Assembly: GCF_040545805.1 (NCBI RefSeq)
Contig: NZ_JBEPMO010000014.1
Location: 1 to 64,000 of the forward strand
DNA from: Moheibacter stercoris
GTDB lineage: Bacteria > Bacteroidota > Bacteroidia > Flavobacteriales > Weeksellaceae
Length of the DNA: 64,000 bases
Direction: 5' to 3'
Positions 44,854-53,416 of the stretch are shown one piece after another. The notes under the pieces are model-generated. The model saw nothing but the letters and a program-made list of their open reading frames with translations. It had not been told where the DNA came from and ran no database searches. The translations under genes were made by a program, and so were the position numbers. Every line of letters begins with the position of its first letter. Positions within the stretch are counted from its first letter, which is position 1.

Positions 44854-45489
44854 TTACATAAAATCTTCTAATTTAGCGCCGACGGCTACTAGCACAGGAT
44901 TTTCAATCTCTATTTTTCCTTTCATGGGAATCCATTTTTCTGGAGATTCTGCGTCCATTGCACCTCCCATTTTCACATCTAATTCTAGAACTGCCTTTTC
45001 ATCTGACATCTTGGTAATTTTCACATCACCTTCCATTGCCAAATAGCCAATCAACCCAGATTGGGTCATTAAGGTAAATCCGATATTGGCAGTATTTCCC
45101 TCACGGTTTTTGATGACGCCTTCGATAGGTTTGGCGCTGCTCAAATCATCCCCAGAAATCGCAATCATGATGGAAAGATAATCTTCCTGACTCAATTTTT
45201 CATCTTCCAAAATTGATACTCCGATCGCTTCTTTGGATACATTGATGATTCCTTTTGGATTTTTAAATTCCGGAATTCCCTCCAATTGGGTATAATCAAA
45301 GCCGAAATGGACTTTGGATTCATGCAGTTTCGTCAAATTGGAGGTATCCATTTTTGGCATCCCAGCAGTTTCCAAGGCTTTTTCGACCACCGAGGTTGAG
45401 AGTTCATTTTTCTTTTCTTCAATTTTCCCACAACCTATAATTGAAAGTGAAAGGAAGAGAGTTAAGGTGTTTTGAATTGTTTTTTTCAT
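44854..45489 (-). CDS. hypothetical lipoprotein
   Basis: A 211-aa lipoprotein with lipobox SIIGC (Cys20), then a Lys/Glu-rich linker and a beta-rich domain (VHFGFDYTQLEGIP, AIGVSILED, VKITKMSDEKAVLELDVKMGG). No family recognised. It begins 3 nt after the stop of the preceding exported-protein gene and ends 10 nt before the next, so the three are certainly one transcription unit and perhaps one envelope complex. Confidence 0.65.
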   Translation of the reverse strand: MKKTIQNTLTLFLSLSIIGCGKIEEKKNELSTSVVEKALETAGMPKMDTSNLTKLHESKVHFGFDYTQLEGIPEFKNPKGIINVSKEAIGVSILEDEKLSQEDYLSIMIAISGDDLSSAKPIEGVIKNREGNTANIGFTLMTQSGLIGYLAMEGDVKITKMSDEKAVLELDVKMGGAMDAESPEKWIPMKGKIEIENPVLVAVGAKLEDFM

Positions 45490-45492
45490 AGA

Positions 45493-46431
45493 TTAAAAAT
45501 TTGGTAAAGTTTGATAACCTGTTGGATTAAAATTATAGGAGCCTTCGCTCAGTTTCGTTGCTTTTATTTCTAAATCTGAAGCGCTAATTTCTGTGATAAG
45601 GTAAGTTGATTGATGTATGTTGAGATAACCTAGCGCAAAGGCACCCGTAGAATCAAAAATATCAGATGACAAACAAACATCTGCAACAGGAGCTAACCAA
45701 ATTGTCATCATGTTCCCTTCCATATCTATTCCTTTGTATGAGATTTCGGGCAATAAAGAAAAAATGGATTTACGTGTTTCTTTTTGTTTCTCAAAATTAG
45801 ATTCAAAATATTCTAAATTCATTTTTCGACCCTTTGCGTTAAAAACATTGACACCAATAGGCATACTCATTTGAATTTTTCCTACTTCTGGATGGTCGAT
45901 GTAATTGATAAATTGATCATTTTTAAAAATACTATTCACAATGGCATTCATTTTATCTGGACTGTTTGCAAATAATTTCTGATAGGCATCATTGGGCATA
46001 AATGCTTCCTGTTTTTGGAAATTATGAAAATAATATGCTGAACCGTTGAAGTCTTTGGCATTTATGGAAAATTCAATTCGCTTGGTTGAATTGGGACAAC
46101 CACAATTTTTTATTTCCTTATAATGTGAAAGCGTAAAATTGGCAATTGGTTGAGGAGTATTGGATCCTCCAAATTCAGCATGGATTTGATTGATATTCTT
46201 TTTTTCTTCTAAGTTGTGAAAACAAAGATTCAATACCAAAATCGCATTTTTTGGTGCTTGGGTTAACCAATTCGTCTTAGACAGAACAACATCTGCTTCT
46301 TCATCACTAATGCCCAAGGTTGTCTGTTCACAACCTTTACCTTGTTCGCAAACAAGTACAATACGATCATTTTGTGCGTTCAAAAAAGGAACAACTACAA
46401 AACAACAAAAAAGAAAAAATAAAGTTTTCAT
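45493..46431 (-). CDS. hypothetical exported protein
   Basis: A 312-aa protein with a signal peptide (cleavage near FLNAQ). It contains several cysteines (VCEQGKGCEQT, KNCGCPNSTK) that could form disulfides, and no transmembrane segment afterwards. No family recognised. It is the first gene of the three-gene exported-protein run and is divergent from rpsP. The intergenic region before it has two ATAAGGGAAA copies (46480-46489, 46505-46514) of unknown meaning. Confidence 0.6.
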   Translation of the reverse strand: MKTLFFLFCCFVVVPFLNAQNDRIVLVCEQGKGCEQTTLGISDEEADVVLSKTNWLTQAPKNAILVLNLCFHNLEEKKNINQIHAEFGGSNTPQPIANFTLSHYKEIKNCGCPNSTKRIEFSINAKDFNGSAYYFHNFQKQEAFMPNDAYQKLFANSPDKMNAIVNSIFKNDQFINYIDHPEVGKIQMSMPIGVNVFNAKGRKMNLEYFESNFEKQKETRKSIFSLLPEISYKGIDMEGNMMTIWLAPVADVCLSSDIFDSTGAFALGYLNIHQSTYLITEISASDLEIKATKLSEGSYNFNPTGYQTLPNF

Positions 46432-46566
46432 ACATCTGATTTGATGCTTACAAAACTCTAAGGAATTGAGTTTAATTTTATAAGGGAAATTGTGGAATTT
46501 TCAAATAAGGGAAAACCCTTAGACAGAAAACTTTAGACACTAGAACAATTGCATTGGAAATATTTG

Positions 46567-46574
46567 TATATTTG
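46567..46574 (+). promoter_or_regulatory. -7 element of rpsP-rimM
   Basis: TATATTTG followed by C, a form common at strongly expressed Bacteroidota genes. A TTG lies 15 nt upstream (46549-46551), slightly closer than consensus. Confidence 0.6.
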
Positions 46575-46579
46575 CACCC

Positions 46580-46628
46580 TTAAAAATGTAAATTTAACCG
46601 GGACGAGTTCCCAAAATACATAATCAAA
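46580..46628 (+). promoter_or_regulatory. possible S16 ribosomal leader in the rpsP 5' UTR
   Basis: The short leader between promoter and rpsP contains a small hairpin with arms GGGA and TCCC (46600-46612) flanked by A/T. An S16-Flavobacteria ribosomal leader motif has been described upstream of rpsP in this group. I cannot align this sequence to it, so the assignment is tentative. Confidence 0.35.
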
Positions 46629-47177
46629 ATGGCAACAAAAATTAGATTGCAAAGACACGGTAGAAAAGCAAAAGCTTTCTTTCACATCGTGATCGCTGAT
46701 TCAAGAGCTCCACGTGATGGACGTTTTATTGAAAAAATCGGTACGTACAACCCAATTACTAACCCTGCAACTATCGAATTAAACTTAGATAGAGCGGTAC
46801 ATTGGTTACAAGTTGGTGCTGAGCCTACTAACACGGCAAAAAACATCTTGTCTTACAAGGGTGCTTTGATGAAAAAACACTTGTTAGGAGGTGTTGCAAA
46901 AGGTGCTTTCACTCAAGAAGAAGCTGAAAAGAAATTTGAGGCTTGGTTAGAGGAAAGAGCAAACGCTGTTCAAGCGAAAAAAGACGGTTTAGCAAAATCA
47001 AAAGAGGATGCTAAAGCTGCTGCTTTGGAAGCTGAAAAAGCAAAATCTGATGCTCGTTTAGCTGCTGCGGCTGCTGAAGAAGCTTCTGCTGAAGAAGAAG
47101 TTGAAGCTGCTGCTGATGAAGCAACAGAAGAAACTGCTGCTCCTGAAGTTTCAGAAGAAGAAAAAACAGAAGAATAA
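46629..47177 (+). CDS. rpsP: 30S ribosomal protein bS16
   Basis: Small-subunit ribosomal protein that binds 16S rRNA early in assembly. The first 80 residues are canonical (TKIRLQRHGRKAKAFFHIVIADSRAPRDGRFIEKIGTYNP). The 182-aa length reflects a long C-terminal extension, highly charged and Ala/Glu-rich (about 105-182). Long tails are usual in Bacteroidota bS16, and this one is likely disordered or helical. It is followed 13 nt later by rimM, the factor that assists assembly around S19/S13 in the 30S head. Confidence 0.97.
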   Translation: MATKIRLQRHGRKAKAFFHIVIADSRAPRDGRFIEKIGTYNPITNPATIELNLDRAVHWLQVGAEPTNTAKNILSYKGALMKKHLLGGVAKGAFTQEEAEKKFEAWLEERANAVQAKKDGLAKSKEDAKAAALEAEKAKSDARLAAAAAEEASAEEEVEAAADEATEETAAPEVSEEEKTEE

Positions 47178-47190
47178 TTCGGAATTCACT

Positions 47191-47715
47191 ATGCAAAAAG
47201 AAGATTGCTACTACGTAGGTAAAATTACCAAACCACATGGTTTTAAAGGCAATCTGATTGTGCATCTGGAAACAGATGAACCCGAAATATATGAAAATAT
47301 GGAATCAGTATTCGTTGAAACCAACGGAATGCTGGTTCCATTTTTTTTCGAATTTACCCAAGTTCATGGCGCCAATAAATTATTGGTGAAATTTGAAGAT
47401 ACAACACCTGAAGAAGCCGAAAAACTCATCAACAGAGATTTGTATCTACCTTTGGAAACGCTTCCAGAACTTGACGGAACCGATTTTTACTACCATGAAA
47501 TCATCGGTTTCACGCTTTACGATCAAACTAATACAGAAGTGGGCTTGATCAAAAATGTCAATGATGCGACTGCCCAAGCATTGTTTGAAATTGAAATCGA
47601 TGGCAAAGAAATTCTCGTGCCAATCGTAGACGAATGGATTTTGGAAGTCGATCGTGAAAACAAAGCCATCCTTGTTAAAATCCCAGAAGGACTGATTGAC
47701 CTTTATTTGGGTTAA
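47191..47715 (+). CDS. rimM: ribosome maturation factor RimM
   Basis: 30S assembly factor. The 174-aa protein has an N-terminal RimM domain (YYVGKITKPHGFKGNLIVHLETDEPE) and a C-terminal PRC-barrel (YYHEIIGFTLYDQTN, ILVPIVDEWILEVDRENKAILVKIPEGL). I start at the ATG at 47191 (MQKEDCYYVGK). An in-frame upstream start overlapping rpsP would add 30 Lys/Leu-rich residues. The rpsP-rimM pair is widely conserved. Its stop overlaps the convergent GLPGLI stop (shared bases 47712-47715). Confidence 0.96.
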   Translation: MQKEDCYYVGKITKPHGFKGNLIVHLETDEPEIYENMESVFVETNGMLVPFFFEFTQVHGANKLLVKFEDTTPEEAEKLINRDLYLPLETLPELDGTDFYYHEIIGFTLYDQTNTEVGLIKNVNDATAQALFEIEIDGKEILVPIVDEWILEVDRENKAILVKIPEGLIDLYLG

Positions 47716-48443
47716 TCTTTGTCAACTCCACCACCGTACATTTCCATCATTTTATCAAATGCTTCTTTTTGAGTTTTATCAAAATCGGCTTGATTGATGA
47801 TTTTTCCCTTTGTTGGAATGATAATTTTCGTTTTGTCGTCCATTACTTTCAAACTGATGAACTTATAAAGATTACCTTCTTTTCCTCCATCTCCATAATA
47901 AAGAGTTTCGTTCAATTCTAAGATTAAACCTGGCAATCCCCAATACTTATCGGGTCCTGTTTTAAACGTCAATTTTGGCGCATACCAAGCTTCAATTTCA
48001 TGGTCTTTTAACTTTGCGGTTGCTTTATAAGCTGTAAACTCCCCGATTTGCTTGGTTTCCTTGGTAATTTTCCAATCGATTTGAGGCAATTCATCATGTA
48101 TCAAATAAGGTTTTGAATTCAATTGGGTTTCTTCTACAAAACGTTTTTCAAGTGTGTTTTTATACAAAATCCCTAAGGCTCTGTTTTCAATAGAAGCGGT
48201 CATTCCAGTTTTGGCATCATCATCCTTTTGACTATTTCGAATACGTGGAATATATTCGTATTGAGACTCATCTGCTGAAATTTTCAGAGAATGCAAACTT
48301 GGAATGATTTCCAATTCAATATCCTCCTTTTGGGCAGGTTCATAGAAAGGGAAAATTTCATAGACTACTTCAATTTTTTCTTGCGAAAACAAAAAGCTAG
48401 CAAAAAAGATGACGATTAGTTGGATTGAAAATCTCAGTCTCAT
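47712..48443 (-). CDS. GLPGLI family exported protein
   Basis: A 243-aa protein with a signal peptide (cleavage near LFSQ) and the motif WGLPGLILEL that names the family, preceded by AWYAPKL and TGPDKY. GLPGLI proteins are Bacteroidota-specific, exported and of unknown function. In relatives they sometimes neighbour TonB-dependent transporters. It converges on rimM with overlapping stop codons and diverges from glnS. Confidence 0.92.
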   Translation of the reverse strand: MRLRFSIQLIVIFFASFLFSQEKIEVVYEIFPFYEPAQKEDIELEIIPSLHSLKISADESQYEYIPRIRNSQKDDDAKTGMTASIENRALGILYKNTLEKRFVEETQLNSKPYLIHDELPQIDWKITKETKQIGEFTAYKATAKLKDHEIEAWYAPKLTFKTGPDKYWGLPGLILELNETLYYGDGGKEGNLYKFISLKVMDDKTKIIIPTKGKIINQADFDKTQKEAFDKMMEMYGGGVDKD

Positions 48444-48569
48444 GCGATAATATTTAGGTTTAACAATCGCGAATATATCGATTTATATTCAAATTAGTTC
48501 CCATGAAATTTCAAAAGATGACCTTCTTTATTCTATCGAATTAACCGAAAAAATCTAAGCGAAAAATCG

Positions 48570-48577
48570 TAAATTTG
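48570..48577 (+). promoter_or_regulatory. -7 element of glnS
   Basis: TAAATTTG followed by C, 20 nt before the glnS ATG, fits TAnnTTTG. No TTG is seen at the expected upstream distance. Confidence 0.5.
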
Positions 48578-48597
48578 CATTCCTATTCAGAATTCAA

Positions 48598-50283
48598 ATG
48601 GAAGAAGAAAAAAGACCTCTCAATTTTATTGAGCAAATTGTTGAAGATGATTTAGCCAATGGCTATTCAAAAGAAGATTTACGTTTTCGTTTCCCACCAG
48701 AACCCAATGGTTATTTGCACATTGGCCATGCAAAGGCGATCTGTATTAATTTTGGTTTAGGTGAGCGTTATGGAGCACCTGTTAACTTACGTTTTGACGA
48801 CACCAATCCCGCCAAAGAAGAACAAGAATTTGTGGATTCGATTCGTGAAGATGTAAAATGGTTGGGCTTTCAATGGGCAGAAGAACGTTTTGCGTCTGAT
48901 TATTTTGAAACCCTTTACAATTGGGCGATTCAGATGATCAAAGACGGTAAAGCTTATGTAGACGATCAACCTTCTGAAGTCATCAACGAACAACGTAAAA
49001 CGCCATTTGAACCAGGAATTGAATCTCCTTGTAGACTTCGTTCTGTGGAGGAGAATTTGGAATTGTTTGAGAAAATGAAAAACGGAGAATTTCCAGAAGG
49101 TTCGCATGTTTTGCGTGCCAAAGTGGATATGACTTCTCCCAATATGAATATGCGTGACCCTGTGATGTATCGCGTTTTGCACAAAGAACATCATAGAACA
49201 GGAAATAAATGGAAAATCTATCCGATGTACGATTGGGCACACGGAGAGTCTGATTATATCGAAGGAATTTCTCATTCCTTGTGTTCATTGGAGTTTGAAA
49301 ACCATAGACCTTTGTACGAATGGTATTTGAACCAAGTTGAACTTCCAAACCAAGAAATCAAACCAAAACAAAGAGAATTTGCGCGCGGAAATGTGAGCTA
49401 TATGATCACGTCGAAACGTAAATTGAAATTATTGGTGGACGAAGGAATTGTTACCGGATGGGACGATCCGCGCATGCCGACCATTTCAGGACATAGACGT
49501 CGTGGATATACACCAGAGTCGATTCGTATGTTTTGGGACAAAGCAGGTGTAGCAAAACGTGATAATTTAATCGATGTTTCTTTGTTGGAATTTGCCATCA
49601 GAGATCATTTGAACAAAATTGCTCCTCGTGTTTTTGCGGTAATTGATCCTGTGAAATTGGTAATTGAAAATTATCCGGAAGGGCAAATTGAAACCTTAAC
49701 AGTTGAAAACAATCCGGAAGATGAAAATGCAGGTGAAAGAGAAGTTCCATTTACGAGAGAATTGTACATAGAACGTGAGGATTTCATGGAGGAAGCTCCT
49801 AAAAAATTCTTCCGTTTATCCATTGGAAATGAAGTTCGTTTGAAAGGTGCTTACATCGTGAAAGCTACACGAGTTGAAAAAGATGCAGATGGAAACATCA
49901 CAACGATTTTTGCAGAATATGATGCAGATTCAAAATCAGGATCAGGAACAGAAGCTTCTCAACGTAAAGTAAAAGGAACCTTACATTGGGTTTCGGCTAC
50001 CGAAAATTTACCAATTGAAGTGCGTTTGTACGATCGTTTGTTCACGGTTGAATCTCCAGACAATGAAGGCGATGGTGATTTCTTACAGTTTGTCAATCCA
50101 GACTCCATGAAAGTGGTTCAAGGTTTTGCGGAACCATCGTTGAAGAATGCAAAAGTGGAAGATAAATTCCAATTTCAACGTATTGGGTATTTCACGAAAG
50201 ACAAAGACTCTACAGATGAGAAAATTGTTTTCAATAGAACGGTAGGACTTCGCGATACTTGGGCGAAAGAGCAAAAGAAATAA
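48598..50283 (+). CDS. glnS: glutaminyl-tRNA synthetase
   Basis: Class I aminoacyl-tRNA synthetase that charges tRNA-Gln. The 561-aa protein shows FPPEPNGYLHIGHAKAICIN with HIGH (41-44) and a KMSKS-type loop (MITSKRKLKLL, about 266). The anticodon-binding beta-barrels follow (VENYPEGQIETLTVENNP, GDFLQFVNPDSMKVVQGFAEPSL). True GlnRS in Bacteroidota is expected, whereas many other phyla amidate Glu-tRNA-Gln. A DUF1275 gene follows 27 nt later in the same direction. Confidence 0.97.
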   Translation: MEEEKRPLNFIEQIVEDDLANGYSKEDLRFRFPPEPNGYLHIGHAKAICINFGLGERYGAPVNLRFDDTNPAKEEQEFVDSIREDVKWLGFQWAEERFASDYFETLYNWAIQMIKDGKAYVDDQPSEVINEQRKTPFEPGIESPCRLRSVEENLELFEKMKNGEFPEGSHVLRAKVDMTSPNMNMRDPVMYRVLHKEHHRTGNKWKIYPMYDWAHGESDYIEGISHSLCSLEFENHRPLYEWYLNQVELPNQEIKPKQREFARGNVSYMITSKRKLKLLVDEGIVTGWDDPRMPTISGHRRRGYTPESIRMFWDKAGVAKRDNLIDVSLLEFAIRDHLNKIAPRVFAVIDPVKLVIENYPEGQIETLTVENNPEDENAGEREVPFTRELYIEREDFMEEAPKKFFRLSIGNEVRLKGAYIVKATRVEKDADGNITTIFAEYDADSKSGSGTEASQRKVKGTLHWVSATENLPIEVRLYDRLFTVESPDNEGDGDFLQFVNPDSMKVVQGFAEPSLKNAKVEDKFQFQRIGYFTKDKDSTDEKIVFNRTVGLRDTWAKEQKK

Positions 50284-50310
50284 TATTTTCGAAAGAAGAT
50301 TGAGCAAAAA

Positions 50311-51045
50311 ATGTTCAGGCATAAAGGAAAAAATCGTACGCTAATTCACAACCTTAGAATTGCTACGCTTCTTTCCTTTGTAGCTGGAATGGTGAACGTT
50401 GCTGGATTTTTAGCCGTTCAACAATTAACCACCAATGTAACGGGGCATTTTGCATTTTTTGTTGAGGAAATTTATACCCTGAATGTTTGGAGAGGTTTAG
50501 TTTATTTCCTTTTTGTTTTTTTCTTCTTTTTAGGCTCTTTCACTTCTGGAGCCATATTGGAATACCATAATCGTAAAAACAATCCCTTTATATTTGTCGC
50601 TCCCATTTTAATTGAAGTTAGTCTTCTTTTGATCGTAGCAATAGGCGGAAATTACTTGTTAGACCACGCACCCAATGTCATCGCCTATATTTTACTATTT
50701 GCAATGGGGCTCCAAAATTCATTGGTAACTTTGATTTCAAATTCAGTCGTAAGAACAACTCATTTAACTGGATTATTCACCGATTTAGGCATCGAAATTT
50801 CTCAGTTATTTTTTCATAAATCTGAAAAGCGTAAGAAATTATTATCCTCGATTGAATTGAGAGTTTCGATTATTGGGTGTTTCTTTCTTGGAGGAATTTT
50901 GTCTGCACTTTTATATTCTGAATTAGGCTTACACATCTTATTAATTCCTTGCGTAGTATTATTAATCGGATTGGTTTATGATTCAATACGATTAAAAATT
51001 CAACTATTGAAACGAGGCAATCGTCATAAAAGAAATTCAAATTAA
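50311..51045 (+). CDS. DUF1275 (YoaK) family membrane protein
   Basis: A 244-aa protein with six or seven membrane helices. DUF1275 hallmarks are SFVAGMVNVAGFLAVQQLTTNVTGHFAFF near the N-terminus and VVRTTHLTGLFTDLGIEI in the middle, followed by a charged loop (HKSEKRKK). Function is unknown. Downstream of glnS by 27 nt, probably co-transcribed from the glnS promoter. Confidence 0.9.
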   Translation: MFRHKGKNRTLIHNLRIATLLSFVAGMVNVAGFLAVQQLTTNVTGHFAFFVEEIYTLNVWRGLVYFLFVFFFFLGSFTSGAILEYHNRKNNPFIFVAPILIEVSLLLIVAIGGNYLLDHAPNVIAYILLFAMGLQNSLVTLISNSVVRTTHLTGLFTDLGIEISQLFFHKSEKRKKLLSSIELRVSIIGCFFLGGILSALLYSELGLHILLIPCVVLLIGLVYDSIRLKIQLLKRGNRHKRNSN

Positions 51046-51050
51046 AAAAC

Positions 51051-51092
51051 AAATCCCCAAACTTTCATATTAAATAAAAATTCGGGGATTTT
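51051..51092. terminator. possible terminator after the DUF1275 gene
   Basis: AAATCCCC (51051-51058) can pair with GGGGATTT (51084-51091), with a 25-nt loop, followed by a short T-run. It lies between convergent genes and could serve both strands; the long loop lowers confidence. Confidence 0.5.
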
Positions 51093-51112
51093 CACTATTC
51101 TGTGAGGCAGAA

Positions 51113-52108
51113 TTAATCTATTGTTTCAAGCAAAGCTTGGAGTTCTTCTAGAGTTCCAGGAGCGACGGTCAAATCGAAATGGTCATTTCCATTGATCGTA
51201 ATATCTTGCGATGCGAAAAACAATTGATCCTCAATCAAGGAAATCGCAATCAATTTTCCAGTTGCATTTTTAGGCACGCTTTCCAAAAGCGTTTTCAATT
51301 GGTCACCTTCAATCGTATAAATTTCAGTAATCATGGTAAAGTCGTCCATCACAAAAAATACGCGCGTATCAAAATAATCGGGTGCATTGGTAACTTTGAC
51401 CGTGATTTGGGTAGATTCGGTCATGTTTAGACGGCTACCGATATGGTTCCATCCTAATGCTATATTGGCGTGATGAAATTCTCCTGTTGGACCTGAAGTT
51501 GGGTCGTACACAATGGGAACTTGAATTTCGGAGCTATTGCTAGCGTATCCAGGCAAAGTCGGAATTCCAACAAATTGAAATGCATTCATGTCGTTTACAT
51601 ATCCTGTCGCTTTGGTTTTATACGGTACAAAAGCTTGAACGTTCTCAACACTCATCAAATTTCCATTTGCATCTCTTACAAGAACACTGAAAGCTCCTCC
51701 AGACACCAAAGGAAACTCTTCTTGATAGGTTTGAAAATAATTTCTTACAAAATCACCTCGTTTATAAATTTCCGTTACATAAACCGTATATGGGGGTACA
51801 GGAGTTTCTCCTCCTCCGCCAGATCCCCCATCTCCATTTCCACCACCAATCGGAACTATACTATTGGGTGGAAAAATCAATCGGATTCCTCCTGGTGTTT
51901 GAAATGTAGTATCTGTTTCGTCTGTTGGTAAGTCAAATTGGATGGTATCATTTTGAAGCAATTCTAGCTGTAGATCTTCCAAAGAAGTATACACCATTGA
52001 TTCGTCAAAATTTTCTTGAAATAATCCATCATCATTGGAACATTGAATGATGAATAAGAAGACCAAAATTGAAGTAAAGAATAAAGTAATTTTGTTGGTA
52101 ATATGCAT
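51113..52108 (-). CDS. hypothetical lipoprotein with Gly-rich linker
   Basis: A 331-aa lipoprotein (lipobox FIIQC, Cys23, then SNDD). After a Thr/Asp-rich region comes TPGGIRLIFPPNSIV, reminiscent of the start of ZU5 or carboxypeptidase-regulatory-like beta domains. A Gly-rich flexible linker follows (about 88-101), then a long beta-rich body (ALGWNHIGSRLNMTES, KVTNAPDYFDTRVFFVMDDF). No family recognised. It stands between convergent glnS-DUF1275 and the tag gene, with 57 nt to tag. Confidence 0.65.
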   Translation of the reverse strand: MHITNKITLFFTSILVFLFIIQCSNDDGLFQENFDESMVYTSLEDLQLELLQNDTIQFDLPTDETDTTFQTPGGIRLIFPPNSIVPIGGGNGDGGSGGGGETPVPPYTVYVTEIYKRGDFVRNYFQTYQEEFPLVSGGAFSVLVRDANGNLMSVENVQAFVPYKTKATGYVNDMNAFQFVGIPTLPGYASNSSEIQVPIVYDPTSGPTGEFHHANIALGWNHIGSRLNMTESTQITVKVTNAPDYFDTRVFFVMDDFTMITEIYTIEGDQLKTLLESVPKNATGKLIAISLIEDQLFFASQDITINGNDHFDLTVAPGTLEELQALLETID

Positions 52109-52165
52109 AATTAGATTAATTAGTTTTCTATAAGATGAGTATTTTACTTTTGGTTGCGTCTCGAT

Positions 52166-52729
52166 TTATTTTTTAACATAACAAAAGCAATCAGTAACGT
52201 GGTCATTTACAAGGCCAGTAGCTTGCATATGCGCATACACAACGGTACTACCAACGAATTTAAACCCGCGTTTCTTAAGGTCTTTGCTGATGGCATCTGA
52301 TAGTTCTGTTTTGGCAGGAACGTCTTGTAAAGATTTTCGTTTTCCGTCGATGGGTTCATGGTTTACAAAACCCCATATATAGTCAGTAAATGATCCGAAT
52401 TCCTCTTGAATCCTCATAAACGCTTGTGCATTGGTAATCGTAGCTCTAACTTTTAATTGGTTGCGAATGACGCCTTCATTTTGCATCAATTCTTGAACTT
52501 TTTCTTCTCCATATTGAGCAATTTTATGGTAGTCAAAATTGTCTAATGCTTTGCGGAAATTCTCTCTTTTTCTTAAAACAGTAATCCAGCTAAGTCCCGC
52601 TTGAAAGGTTTCTAATATTAAGAATTCAAATTGTTGTGCATCATTTCTAACGGGTCTTCCCCATTCTTGGTCATGGTAGTCGATATAGATTTGTTCTTTT
52701 CCTACCCAACCACATCTTCGTTTATCCAT
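52166..52729 (-). CDS. tag: DNA-3-methyladenine glycosylase I
   Basis: Base-excision repair enzyme that removes 3-methyladenine. The 187-aa protein has the N-terminal CGWVGKEQIYIDYHDQEWG (zinc Cys and His), the catalytic core FEFLILETFQAGLSW with the conserved Glu, and the C-terminal GSTVVYAHMQATGLVNDHVTDCF with the remaining zinc His/Cys ligands. Start at the ATG at 52729 (MDKRRCGWVG); an in-frame extension upstream would run into the ndk terminator. It has its own promoter overlapping that terminator. Confidence 0.95.
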   Translation of the reverse strand: MDKRRCGWVGKEQIYIDYHDQEWGRPVRNDAQQFEFLILETFQAGLSWITVLRKRENFRKALDNFDYHKIAQYGEEKVQELMQNEGVIRNQLKVRATITNAQAFMRIQEEFGSFTDYIWGFVNHEPIDGKRKSLQDVPAKTELSDAISKDLKKRGFKFVGSTVVYAHMQATGLVNDHVTDCFCYVKK

Positions 52730-52744
52730 TGGTTCGTTTTGGGT

Positions 52745-52774
52745 TAAAGATAAAAAAAGCCGTTGATGTCTCAA
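52745..52774 (-). promoter_or_regulatory. promoter of tag, interlaced with the ndk terminator
   Basis: On the minus strand, TTG (52774-52772), a 19-nt spacer and TATCTTTA (52752-52745) fit the Bacteroidota promoter with A at the last position. The spacer contains part of the ndk terminator hairpin. Confidence 0.45.
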
Positions 52775-52779
52775 CGGCT
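52752..52779 (-). terminator. terminator of ndk
   Basis: A 9-bp stem (AGCCGTTGA at 52758-52766, TCAACGGCT at 52771-52779) with a 4-nt loop, followed on the minus strand by seven T residues, 25 nt after the ndk stop. Confidence 0.9.
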
Positions 52780-52803
52780 ATGGTCTTATAGGAAAAGTGC
52801 TTT

Positions 52804-53223
52804 TTAGTAAACTTCTCTTGTTGAGAAATGGAAAGCAGCTTCGATTTCTGCGTTTTCGTCGCTATCTGATCCGTGGATTGCGTTAGCAGCAATAGATTCA
52901 GCATATTTCTGACGGATTGTTCCTTCAGCAGCTTCTTGTGGATTGGTTGCTCCAATCAAGTTTCTGAATTCCTCGATTGCATTGTCTTTTTCTAAAACTG
53001 CAGCAACGATAGGACCAGAAATCATGAAGTCAACTAATTCTCCAAAGAAAGGACGCTCTTTGTGAACTGCATAGAACAATTCTGCATCTCTTCTTGACAA
53101 TTGAGTCAATTTCATTGCTTTGATTTTGAAACCTGCATTGGTGATATCTGCTAAAATATTTCCGATGTGTCCGTTTTGAACTGCATCGGGTTTAATCATT
53201 GTTAAGGTAATCTTTCCTGACAT
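52804..53223 (-). CDS. ndk: nucleoside diphosphate kinase
   Basis: Transfers the gamma-phosphate of ATP to nucleoside diphosphates. The 139-aa protein starts TLTMIKPDAVQNGHIGNI and has the phospho-His in NAIHGSDSDENAEIEAAFHF, both canonical. A single-gene unit: TATTTTTG (53250-53243, minus strand) is a likely -7 element and a strong terminator follows. The roughly 190 nt upstream hold no further gene that I can see. Confidence 0.97.
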   Translation of the reverse strand: MSGKITLTMIKPDAVQNGHIGNILADITNAGFKIKAMKLTQLSRRDAELFYAVHKERPFFGELVDFMISGPIVAAVLEKDNAIEEFRNLIGATNPQEAAEGTIRQKYAESIAANAIHGSDSDENAEIEAAFHFSTREVY

Positions 53224-53416
53224 TTTTTTCTATTTTGAGCGGCAAAAATACTGCGTTTCCAAGAAAGTAAAAAGTATATTGAAAATCTCTGGTGGATTTT
53301 TTTGGAAATTTAACGCTTCCTAAACATCTCTTAACAGAATTTGAGTAGTAAATTATTGATTATAATAGATATAGTTGGATTTTAGGAATTTGAATATCTC
53401 ATTTATAAAATACTCA

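Noticed and set aside
47101..47190. N-terminal extension of rimM into rpsP
   Set aside because: Adds a Lys/Leu-rich stretch read out of frame from the rpsP tail; RimM homology starts at the ATG at 47191.
47011..47265. Gln/Leu-rich frame on the minus strand
   Set aside because: It is the complement of the Ala/Glu-rich tail of rpsP, a compositional artefact.
48787..49275. 162-aa open frame on the minus strand
   Set aside because: Lies fully inside glnS, which has complete synthetase motifs; composition (Phe/His/Arg-rich) fits a shadow frame.
53224..53416. Small RNA or short gene upstream of ndk
   Set aside because: Apart from the ndk -7 element I see no strong hairpin, no terminator and no conserved-looking short frame.
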